The notes below the pieces were generated by a model, which searched no databases, had not been told where the DNA came from, and worked only from the letters and a program-made list of their open reading frames with translations. Positions 1 through 5,684 of a stretch of 12,564 nucleotides of DNA are shown in pieces. The first letter of the stretch is position 1, and each line of letters begins with the position of its first letter. Position numbers and translations under genes: made by a program. Source of the stretch: an uncultured Oscillospiraceae bacterium (GTDB lineage: Bacteria > Bacillota > Clostridia > Oscillospirales > Oscillospiraceae); the NCBI GenBank assembly GCA_905233595.1, contig CAJOFI010000060.1:1-12564 (forward strand). Direction: 5' to 3'.

Positions 1-433
1 CTTCCACGCCGTTTTGCGCGAGAAAGGCCAGCGCCTGCGTTTTCACGAGCGCGAAGGCCTCCTCCGCCGTGCAGGGGAGCACCCAGCGCAGAACGGACTG
101 CGAAAGCCGCTCTCCGTCCAGCGTGCAGAGCGTGAGCCCCAGGCGGTCGGGCCACATCGTAATGCTCAGCGTGCGCCGGGTGCAGGCAAAGCGGTAGCAG
201 GTCGGCTTCTTGCCGCCGCGCTCGCCGCTCTTCCCGCGCCCGGACGGGGCGAGGATGCCCTTCTCGCAGAAAAACTGGATCGCCTTGAGCACGGTGAGCT
301 TGCCGATCCCCGTCCTCTCCGCGATCTCGGCGACCGTGTGCTCGCGCTGATCGCCAAACTGCCGCAGCACCGCCCGCCGGTTGTGCGCCTTCAGATCCGC
401 CGGGATCGAAGCTTCACGCGCCGTATGCTCCAT
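1..433 (-). CDS. ROK-type transcriptional regulator, N-terminal part (runs off the left edge)
   Basis: The reading frame is open from an ATG at 433 to the window edge, giving 144 codons of the N-terminal part. Residues about 15-62 look like the winged helix-turn-helix of ROK repressors: NRRAVLRQFGDQREHTVAEI, then a recognition-helix-like GIGKLTVLKAIQFF and a wing with KGILAPSGRGKSG. After a GGKKP segment come strands resembling the start of a ROK/sugar-kinase-like fold (about residues 88-120). The start is supported by a strong GGAGGGAGGG Shine-Dalgarno just upstream. It is divergent from the isomerase/epimerase pair, and ROK regulators commonly control adjacent sugar genes and themselves, so it probably responds to the sugar or sugar phosphate handled by those enzymes. 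The ROK signature and zinc site would lie outside the window. Another HTH family with a similar fold is possible. Confidence 0.75.
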   Translation of the reverse strand, partial: MEHTAREASIPADLKAHNRRAVLRQFGDQREHTVAEIAERTGIGKLTVLKAIQFFCEKGILAPSGRGKSGERGGKKPTCYRFACTRRTLSITMWPDRLGLTLCTLDGERLSQSVLRWVLPCTAEEAFALVKTQALAFLAQNGVE

Positions 434-486
434 AACGCCCTCCCTCCTCCCGGAAGCACCGGGAGCTTTTCGTTTCCGATGGGGAA

Positions 487-515
487 AGTATAACAGCCCG
501 CAGGGCGTTTGTAAA
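487..515 (-). promoter_or_regulatory. Extended -10 promoter of the ROK-type regulator gene
   Basis: On the minus strand a -35 hexamer TTTACA (515-510) is followed by a 17-base spacer and a -10 hexamer TATACT (492-487). A TGT triplet directly in front makes it an extended -10. Each hexamer differs from the sigma-A consensus at one position. The predicted start would lie near 480, leaving an untranslated leader of about 45 bases before the ATG at 433. Confidence 0.7.
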
Positions 516-534
516 GATAGAATATTTTATAAAC
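507..534. promoter_or_regulatory. Operator-like inverted repeat overlapping the regulator's -35 box
   Basis: The half-sites GTTTGTAAA (507-515) and TTTATAAAC (526-534) are inverted copies differing at one base, separated by 10 bases. A shorter outer pair, GTTTGT at 507-512 and ACAAAC at 533-538, also matches exactly. XylR-type ROK repressors are known to bind AT-rich dyads built from GTTTGTT-like half-sites, so this resembles the expected site. The left half-site covers the -35 of the regulator promoter, which would fit negative autoregulation. That it is the site for this particular regulator is inference. Confidence 0.5.
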
Positions 535-639
535 AAACCGATTTGCGCAACACGATGACACGCTTTGTACATCTTGCCGATATAGCTCCCGCACTTTTTG
601 GCGCTTTTTACAAAAATTCGTTTCCGCCCGCGTTTTTCC

Positions 640-668
640 TTGACAGGCGTCTTCACACTTGCTATAAG
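640..668 (+). promoter_or_regulatory. Consensus-like extended -10 promoter of the isomerase-galM transcript
   Basis: A perfect -35 TTGACA (640-645), a 17-base spacer and a -10 TATAAG (663-668), with TG one base upstream (660-661), make a very strong sigma-A promoter. Transcription should start near 675, leaving a leader of about 120 bases before the ATG at 794. Such a strong core promoter usually implies repression or catabolite control, but I do not see a clear cre-like dyad at it. Confidence 0.8.
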
Positions 669-793
669 TTATACTGAACAAAAGCATATGAATAGGAGAT
701 ACGTTATATCACAAACTATTCTAACCAGCGCAGGCGCTCGCCGCGCGCGGAAGCGCAGAGCCCGCTTGCGCCGTATTTTCAGGAGGTAAAAAA

Positions 794-2269
794 ATGCAGA
801 ACATCCCCGAAGTCAAGCTCGGCATCGTCGCCGTCTCCCGTGACTGCTTCCCCATCGGGCTCTCCATCGCCCGGCGCGAGGCCATCGTCAAGACCTGCGG
901 CGGCAACATCTACGAGTGTCCCGTCACGGTGGAAAACGAGAAGGACATGCTCAAGGCCGTCGCCGACGTGAAGGCCGCCGGCTGCAACGCCCTTGTCGTC
1001 TTCCTCGGCAACTTCGGCCCTGAGACGCCGGAGACGCTGATCGCGAAGAATTTTGACGGCCCCTGCATGTTCGTGGCCGCCGCCGAGGGGGACGGCGACC
1101 TCATCAACGGCCGCGGCGACGCCTACTGCGGCATGCTCAACTGCTCCTACAACCTCGGCATGCGCCACCTCAAGGGCTACATCCCCGAGTACCCCGTCGG
1201 CACCGCTGCGGACATCGGCAAAATGATCAAGGACTTCTACCCCATTGCCCGCGCAATCATCGGCGTGCAGAACCTCAAGATCATCACCTTCGGCCCCCGT
1301 CCGCAGGACTTCTTCGCCTGCAACGCCCCCATCAAGGGGCTCTACGAGCTGGGCGTGGAGATCGAGGAGAATTCGGAGCTCGACCTGCTGGTTTCCTACA
1401 AAGCCCACAAGGGCGACAAGCGCATCCCCGCTGTCTGCGCGGACATGGCCAAAGAGATGGGCGAGGGCAAGTATTTCCCCGACCTGCTCGAGCGCATGGC
1501 GCAGTTTGAGCTGACCCTGCTCGACTGGGCGGAGGAGCACAGGGGCGCGCGCAAGTACATCGCCTTTGCCGACAAGTGCTGGCCCGCCTTCCCGGAGCAG
1601 TTCGGCTTCGAGCCCTGCTTCGTCAACTCCCGTCTCGCCGCGCGCGGCATCCCCGTGAGCTGCGAGGTGGACATCTACGGCGCGCTCTCGGAGTACATCG
1701 GCGCCTGCGTCTCCGGCGACGCGGTGACCATTCTCGACATCAACAACTCCGTCCCCGCGCAGATGTGGGAGAACCAGATCAGGGGCAAGTACGATTACAG
1801 CCTCACCGACACCTTCATGGGCTTCCACTGCGGCAACACCCCGAGCTGCAAGATGTGCTCCGATCGCGCGGTCAAGTACCAGCTCATCCAGCACCGTCTC
1901 CTCGAGCCGGAAGGCTCTGAGCCCGACTTCACGCGCGGCACCCTCGAGGGCGACATCGCCCCCGGTGAGATCACCTTCTACCGCCTCCAGTGCGATTCCG
2001 AGGGCAAGCTGCGCTCCTACATCGCCGAGGGCGAGGTGCTGCCCGTCGCGACGACGAGCTTCGGCGGCATCGGCGTCTTTGCCATCCACGAGATGGGGCG
2101 CTTCTACCGCCATGTGCTGATCCAGAAGCGCTTTCCGCACCACGGCGCGGTGGCCTTCGGGCACCATGGCAAGGCGCTCTTCGAGGTCTTCAAGTTCCTC
2201 GGCGTGGAGGACATCGGCTATAACCAGCCCAAGAGCCTCCCGTACCCGACCGAGAACCCCTGGGCTTGA
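794..2269 (+). CDS. L-fucose/L-arabinose isomerase family protein (FucI-like sugar isomerase)
   Basis: This 491-residue protein resembles the FucI/AraA aldose-ketose isomerase superfamily (COG2407-like), which interconverts aldoses and ketoses in the cytoplasm using Mn2+. The start is an ATG with an AGGAGG Shine-Dalgarno and an A-rich spacer. The N-terminal half contains alternating strands and helices typical of the substrate-binding domains. The family's metal ligands appear to be Glu291 in CEVDIYGALSEY, Asp315 in ILDINNS, and a C-terminal His in FPHHGAVAFGHHG (449-458), by analogy with the Glu/Asp/His triad of FucI. It is shorter than E. coli FucI (about 590) and near the length of AraA. 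It is rich in cysteine (about 17), including a CKMC pair at 352-355. Overlap with neighbours is nil, and the epimerase follows after 15 bases. The true sugar cannot be read from sequence: fucose, arabinose or another aldose are all possible. Confidence 0.85.
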   Translation: MQNIPEVKLGIVAVSRDCFPIGLSIARREAIVKTCGGNIYECPVTVENEKDMLKAVADVKAAGCNALVVFLGNFGPETPETLIAKNFDGPCMFVAAAEGDGDLINGRGDAYCGMLNCSYNLGMRHLKGYIPEYPVGTAADIGKMIKDFYPIARAIIGVQNLKIITFGPRPQDFFACNAPIKGLYELGVEIEENSELDLLVSYKAHKGDKRIPAVCADMAKEMGEGKYFPDLLERMAQFELTLLDWAEEHRGARKYIAFADKCWPAFPEQFGFEPCFVNSRLAARGIPVSCEVDIYGALSEYIGACVSGDAVTILDINNSVPAQMWENQIRGKYDYSLTDTFMGFHCGNTPSCKMCSDRAVKYQLIQHRLLEPEGSEPDFTRGTLEGDIAPGEITFYRLQCDSEGKLRSYIAEGEVLPVATTSFGGIGVFAIHEMGRFYRHVLIQKRFPHHGAVAFGHHGKALFEVFKFLGVEDIGYNQPKSLPYPTENPWA

Positions 2270-2284
2270 GTGGGGGGCGAAGGC

Positions 2285-3307
2285 ATGAACGCGGAAAAAG
2301 TTTTCTTCGGCGCCCTCTCGGACGGGACGGAGGTTCACGCCCTGCGCCTCACGAACGCCTCCGGCGCCTCCGTCACGGTGCTCGACTACGGCGCGACGGT
2401 GCAGTCGCTCCTCGTGCCGGACAGGGACGGGAAGCTCGTTGACGTGGTGCTGGGCTACGACAGCGCGGCGGATTACGAGCGCAATGACGTGTTCCTCGGC
2501 GCGACCATCGGGCGCGTCGGCAACCGCATCGCGAACGCCGCCTTCTCCTTAAACGGCGTGACGTACAAGCTTGCCAGAAACGACGGCGCGAACCATCTGC
2601 ACGGCGGTCTGCGCGGCTTCGATAAGGTGCTGTGGGATATGCAGGCGGAGGGGAGCAGCATCATCTGCACCCGCCTCTCCCCCGACGGGGAGGAGGGCTA
2701 CCCCGGCAATCTGCGCGTCTCCGTCCGCTTCACGCTGACAGAGGACAACGCCCTGCGCATCGCCTACGACGCCGTGAGCGACCGGGACACGCTTGTGAAC
2801 CTCACGAATCACAGCTACTTTAACTTAAACGGCGGCGGCACGGTGCTCGATCACCGGCTCCGGGTCTTCGCCGAGCGCTTCTGCGAGGGGGACGCGGGCT
2901 GCCTGCCCACCGGGCGGCTGCTCCCCGTCGAGGGCACGCCCTTTGACTTCCGCGCGGAAAAGCGCATCGGGGACGATATCGGGGCGGAGCACGAGCAGCT
3001 TCTGCGCGCCGGGGGCTATGACCACAACTACTGCCTTGCCGGAGCGCGCGCGGCGCTTCTGAAAAGCGAGGAGACCGGCATCTCGATGAGCGTGGACACC
3101 GATCTGCCCGGGATGCAGCTGTATTCCGGCAACTTCCTCAAAACGCACCCCGGCAAGGGCGGCCGCGAGATCAAGAAGCGCGGCGCGCTCTGCCTCGAGA
3201 CGCAGCTCTACCCCAACGCGCTCAACTGCTGGGGCTTCCCCTCGCCCGTCCTGCGGGCAGGACAAAGCCTGCACAGCGAAACGGTGTACAGCTTCACGAC
3301 CTTCTGA
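2285..3307 (+). CDS. galM: Aldose 1-epimerase (mutarotase)
   Basis: This 340-residue GalM-family enzyme interconverts alpha and beta anomers of hexoses in the cytoplasm. The sequence has the family hallmarks: NHLHGG at 103-108 (His106), NHSYFNLNG at 175-183 (catalytic acid His176), GYDHNY at 244-249 (Asp246) and the general-base Glu305 in CLETQLYPNA. Length and the beta-sandwich-type repeated strand pattern match the family. The ATG at 2285 is preferred over an in-frame GTG at 2270, because a GGGGGGCGAAGG purine tract lies before it and residues from MNAEKVFFG onward align with the family start. It follows the isomerase by 15 bases and probably shares its transcript, so it would feed the isomerase the correct anomer. 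There is no kinase, aldolase or transporter beside it in the window. Confidence 0.93.
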   Translation: MNAEKVFFGALSDGTEVHALRLTNASGASVTVLDYGATVQSLLVPDRDGKLVDVVLGYDSAADYERNDVFLGATIGRVGNRIANAAFSLNGVTYKLARNDGANHLHGGLRGFDKVLWDMQAEGSSIICTRLSPDGEEGYPGNLRVSVRFTLTEDNALRIAYDAVSDRDTLVNLTNHSYFNLNGGGTVLDHRLRVFAERFCEGDAGCLPTGRLLPVEGTPFDFRAEKRIGDDIGAEHEQLLRAGGYDHNYCLAGARAALLKSEETGISMSVDTDLPGMQLYSGNFLKTHPGKGGREIKKRGALCLETQLYPNALNCWGFPSPVLRAGQSLHSETVYSFTTF

Positions 3308-3319
3308 CACGCCATGCAA

Positions 3320-3358
3320 AGCTTTTCGCCTCGTTTTCTCCCCTGAAAACGAAAAGCT
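3320..3358 (+). terminator. Imperfect hairpin after galM
   Basis: AGCTTTT (3320-3326) pairs with AAAAGCT (3352-3358), and CGTTTTC (3332-3338) with GAAAACG (3345-3351). This leaves a 5-base bulge on one arm and a 6-base loop. It sits 12 bases beyond the galM stop. No T-run follows on the plus strand, so it may slow or stabilise transcripts rather than terminate efficiently. The stronger terminator lies about 150 bases further on. Confidence 0.45.
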
Positions 3359-3359
3359 A

Positions 3360-3487
3360 AGGAACTGTTCCGAAATAACTTGTGCAATCTGACTTGCCTT
3401 TTTCACCTGTAGCTTCGTTGTCAAATCTTGAAATACACAAAGTATTCCTGCGATTATCTTTGCACAATTTATTTCTGCACAGTTCCT
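3360..3487. repeat. MITE-like 128-bp element with 28-bp terminal inverted repeats
   Basis: The outer 28 bases at 3360-3387 and the reverse complement of 3460-3487 agree at 25 of 28 positions; both begin AGGAACTGT and end TTGTGCAA. The interior has no gene. It contains a small nested hairpin, AATAC (3432-3436) with GTATT (3442-3446). Length, terminal inverted repeats and lack of coding content fit a miniature inverted-repeat transposable element or a related mobile hairpin. I see no obvious target-site duplication: the left flank ends in CTA and the right flank starts AAA. It sits between convergent operons, a tolerant site for insertion. Confidence 0.7.
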
Positions 3488-3502
3488 AAAAACTGAAAAC
3501 TG

Positions 3503-3545
3503 AAAAAATGGGATGTGAAAACTTTGTTTTCACATCCCATTTTTT
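3503..3545. terminator. Perfect bidirectional intrinsic terminator between the two operons
   Basis: A fully complementary 20-bp stem joins 3503-3522 to 3526-3545 around a TTT loop. Its GC-containing core is ATGGGATGTGAAAAC with GTTTTCACATCCCAT, and an A6/T6 pair forms the base. Read on the plus strand it ends in TTTTTT after the stem, and on the minus strand likewise. It therefore can terminate both galM transcription and the hydrogenase operon, whose last stop codon is at 3547-3549. The spacing of one base after that stop suggests it is the dedicated terminator of the hydrogenase operon. Confidence 0.9.
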
Positions 3546-3546
3546 C

Positions 3547-4197
3547 TTACATAATGATCGCTTTCTTCGGGCAGGCGGCGGCGCAGGTGCCGCAGGCGAC
3601 GCAGGCGTCCTCGTCGAGCGCCCAGGTCTTCGCCGCGCGATCCACCGTCAGCGCCCCGGCGGGGCACTTGCGCGCGCAGATCGTGCAGTAGATGCACGTT
3701 GCCGGGTTCTGTACCGGCTTGCCGTCGTCGCGGGGCTTGGGCGGCTCGGCAGCGGCGGGGGCGGCTTTGGGGGCCGCGGCCGCGGGAGCGGGCGCCGCAG
3801 CGGGCTTGGGGGGAGCGGCCTTCTTCACCGGCGGCTTCTTGATGAAGGTGCCGGAGACGATCAGATCCTCCTCCTTCGTCGCGATCATGTGGTAATCCTG
3901 CGTCAGCTCGATCGCGCCGTGGTTGCAGAAATCCATGCAGTGCGCGCAGAAGGTGCAGCAGCCGAGGTTGAAGCTGCGGGTGATCTTGTCGCCCTCCTCG
4001 GTCTTCTCCACGGTATGGGTGATCGCGCCGCCGCAGCAGACGCGCTCGCACATCATGCAGTTGATGCACTTGGAGGGGTCAAAGGCGATGCGCCCGCGAT
4101 AGCGCGGCGCGGCGACGCTCTCCACCGCCGGGTACATGGCGCAGCTCGGCTTGGAGAAGAGCTGGGCGATAGCCTCCTTCACAAAGGGAAAATCCAT
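3547..4197 (-). CDS. mbhN: Hydrogenase iron-sulfur subunit (MbhN/NuoI-like) with extra C-terminal 2[4Fe-4S] ferredoxin domain
   Basis: This 216-residue protein carries four CxxCxxCxxxC motifs. The core pair is Cys44/47/50/54 and Cys81/84/87/91, in the position expected for the NuoI/MbhN/EchF subunit that passes electrons to the NuoB-like subunit. Unusually, neither motif has the usual Pro after its last Cys. Residues about 120-163 form a linker almost wholly of Ala, Pro and Lys. A second ferredoxin unit follows, Cys168/171/174/178-Pro and Cys199/202/205/209-Pro. NuoI-type subunits normally have only the first pair, so the tail looks like an added tethered ferredoxin that could accept electrons from a soluble donor. 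The ATG at 4197 shares a base with the stop of mbhJ (TAATG), after an AAGGAGGG site, which implies translational coupling. It is the last gene before the terminator. Confidence 0.88.
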   Translation of the reverse strand: MDFPFVKEAIAQLFSKPSCAMYPAVESVAAPRYRGRIAFDPSKCINCMMCERVCCGGAITHTVEKTEEGDKITRSFNLGCCTFCAHCMDFCNHGAIELTQDYHMIATKEEDLIVSGTFIKKPPVKKAAPPKPAAAPAPAAAAPKAAPAAAEPPKPRDDGKPVQNPATCIYCTICARKCPAGALTVDRAAKTWALDEDACVACGTCAAACPKKAIIM

Positions 4198-4640
4198 TAC
4201 TTCTTCGCCCTCCTTTTCTCCTGCAGGAGCTTCGTCGCGAGCGCGAGCCCGTCGATGACGGCCTCGGGCTTCGGGGTGCAGCCGGCCACGTCCACGTCCA
4301 CATGCACGTACTTCGACAGCGGGCCGCAGATCGAATAGCTTCCGCGAAAGACGTTGCCCGACTGCGGGCAGGAGCCCATCGTCACGATGCACCTCGGCTC
4401 CGGCACCTGCTCGATGGAGCGCAGCACGCGCGGCAGGGACTGGGCGGTGATGGGGCCGGTGACGACCACGATGTCGGCGTGGCGGGGGCTGCCCGCGAGC
4501 TTGAAGCCCAGGCGCTCCGCGTCATAGCGCGGGGTGAGCACGCTCACAAGCTCGATATCGCAGCCGTTGCAGGAGCCGGCGTTGATGTGGAAGAGCCACG
4601 GGGATTTGCCGGTGCTCTCCTCGATCAGTTTTTGAAACAT
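4197..4640 (-). CDS. mbhJ: Group 4 [NiFe] hydrogenase small subunit (MbhJ/NuoB-like)
   Basis: This 147-residue protein belongs to the NuoB/hydrogenase small subunit family, which carries the proximal [4Fe-4S] cluster next to the nickel site. The four ligands are visible: Cys24 and Cys27 in GSCNGCDIE, Cys91 in MGSCPQSG and Cys121 in VAGCTPKPEAV. It has no Tat signal, no membrane anchor and no medial or distal clusters, consistent with a cytoplasm-facing subunit of an energy-converting hydrogenase. An AAGGAGG site precedes the ATG, 12 bases after the mbhM stop. Electron flow would be MbhN to MbhJ to the catalytic centre of MbhL. On its own it could be mistaken for complex I NuoB; the linked catalytic large subunit with both CxxC motifs decides for hydrogenase. 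Confidence 0.92.
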   Translation of the reverse strand: MFQKLIEESTGKSPWLFHINAGSCNGCDIELVSVLTPRYDAERLGFKLAGSPRHADIVVVTGPITAQSLPRVLRSIEQVPEPRCIVTMGSCPQSGNVFRGSYSICGPLSKYVHVDVDVAGCTPKPEAVIDGLALATKLLQEKRRAKK

Positions 4641-4652
4641 CAGGGCACCTCC

Positions 4653-5672
4653 TTACAGACCGTACCAGGCCAGCACCAGGCTCACAAGCGCCAGGGCGGA
4701 GACCACGGTCCAGTAGAACTTGAAGATCTGCTCGATCTTGAGGCGGGCGGTGACCGCGTGCACGAAGGAGATGGACACCGCCGTTACGGCCACGCACAGC
4801 GCGAAGAGCAGCAGCACGCCGAGCAGCGTGATCGCCGCCCCGGCAAGCCCGCCGCTGAGCCCCAGCGCCGCGACCAGCGCCTCGATCCGGCCGCCGAGCC
4901 CGCCGAAGAAGAGCATCACGAAAAGGCTCGTCATCGTCAGCAGCTTGACGGCGTGGTTGAGCTTGAAGACGCCGAGGGGCGCGCCGCTGTACTCGGCCAG
5001 CATGCCCTCGCAGATCTCCGTCTCGGCCTCGGCCGCGTCAAAGGGGTGGCTGCCCGTCTCGCCGGGGATGACCATGAGGAAGGCCACCGCCGCCGGGAGC
5101 ATGCTCAGGCGCAGCACGAGACTGCCGTTTGCCATCTGGTAGCGCACGATCTCGGTCAGCGAGAAGCAGATGCCGCTGCCCGTGGCGGCGCCGACCTTCT
5201 TGCCGACCGCGAGCAGCACCAGCACCAGCGGCAGCTCGCAGGAGAGCACGGTCACCATCTCGCGGCTGAGACCCACGCCCGCGTAGGGCGAGCCGGTGGA
5301 CGCGCCGCCCACCATGATGGAGAGCGCCGGGATGAGCAGCAGATAGAGGATCACGATCACGTCCGCGACGTTGGAGAAGGCGGTGAAGCCGAAGACCGGG
5401 ATGAAAAGCTGCAGCACCACGAGCGCCGCGAGCCCCACCAGCGGGGCGAGCAGGAAGACCGTGCGGTTCGCCGCGTCCGGGACGATGGTCTCCTTGCCGC
5501 AGAGCTTGAAGAAGTCGTAGAAGGGCTGCAAAATCGGAGGGCCGACGCGCTTTTGCATCCGCGCCACGAGCTTGCGGTCAATGCCGCAGAGCAGCATGCC
5601 CGTCAGAAAGCAGAAGAGAAAGCCCGGGAAAATGAGGACGTAGGAGAGATATTTCAAAGCGTCTAAAATCAT
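4653..5672 (-). CDS. mbhM: Membrane anchor subunit (MbhM/NuoH-like)
   Basis: This 339-residue, highly hydrophobic protein of the NuoH/EchB/HycD family anchors the hydrogenase arm to the membrane arm and forms part of the ion path under the quinone-site-like cavity. Conserved loops are visible: the first cytoplasmic loop IDRKLVARMQKRVGPP (31-46), and the acidic loop PFDAAEAETEICEGMLAEYS (210-229), whose glutamates link redox chemistry to ion transfer in this family. Several transmembrane segments are evident, for instance 9-29, 71-95, 102-121, 138-156 and near the C terminus. The ATG at 5672 has a GGAGGTG site and lies 12 bases from the mbhH stop. In archaeal mbh operons this gene follows the large subunit, whereas here it follows the antiporter-like subunits. 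Confidence 0.93.
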   Translation of the reverse strand: MILDALKYLSYVLIFPGFLFCFLTGMLLCGIDRKLVARMQKRVGPPILQPFYDFFKLCGKETIVPDAANRTVFLLAPLVGLAALVVLQLFIPVFGFTAFSNVADVIVILYLLLIPALSIMVGGASTGSPYAGVGLSREMVTVLSCELPLVLVLLAVGKKVGAATGSGICFSLTEIVRYQMANGSLVLRLSMLPAAVAFLMVIPGETGSHPFDAAEAETEICEGMLAEYSGAPLGVFKLNHAVKLLTMTSLFVMLFFGGLGGRIEALVAALGLSGGLAGAAITLLGVLLLFALCVAVTAVSISFVHAVTARLKIEQIFKFYWTVVSALALVSLVLAWYGL

Positions 5673-5684
5673 GTTCCCACCTCC

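Larger units (their letters stand above)
434..793. other. Divergent regulatory intergenic region
   Basis: This is the only gene-free stretch above 300 bases. It separates the leftward regulator from the rightward isomerase gene and is clearly more AT-rich than the genes around it, especially at 505-720. It holds one promoter per direction and an operator-like inverted repeat (listed separately). The 5' untranslated part of the isomerase transcript contains a GC-rich possible stem pairing 728-736 with 763-771 (GCGCAGGCG with CGCTTGCGC, one G-U pair), just upstream of the AGGAGG at 780-785. I see no convincing RNA gene or conserved riboswitch here. Confidence 0.6.

Noticed and set aside
14..493. 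Plus-strand open frame at the left edge
   Set aside because: It is antisense to the helix-turn-helix regulator, which has a good ribosome binding site and promoter; the frame itself looks like random Arg/Ala/Leu-rich sequence.
688..789. Possible 33-residue Arg-rich leader peptide ending in the isomerase ribosome binding site
   Set aside because: There is no Shine-Dalgarno before its ATG, which lies only about a dozen bases from the predicted transcription start. Its codons merely reflect the GC-rich leader. It was tempting because its stop overlaps the AGGAGGTAA.
779..2338. Long minus-strand open frame opposite the isomerase
   Set aside because: It mirrors the codon positions of a clearly conserved enzyme. 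The encoded chain is low-complexity Ala/Gly/Val/Asp/Glu with no family features, as expected opposite a GC-rich gene.
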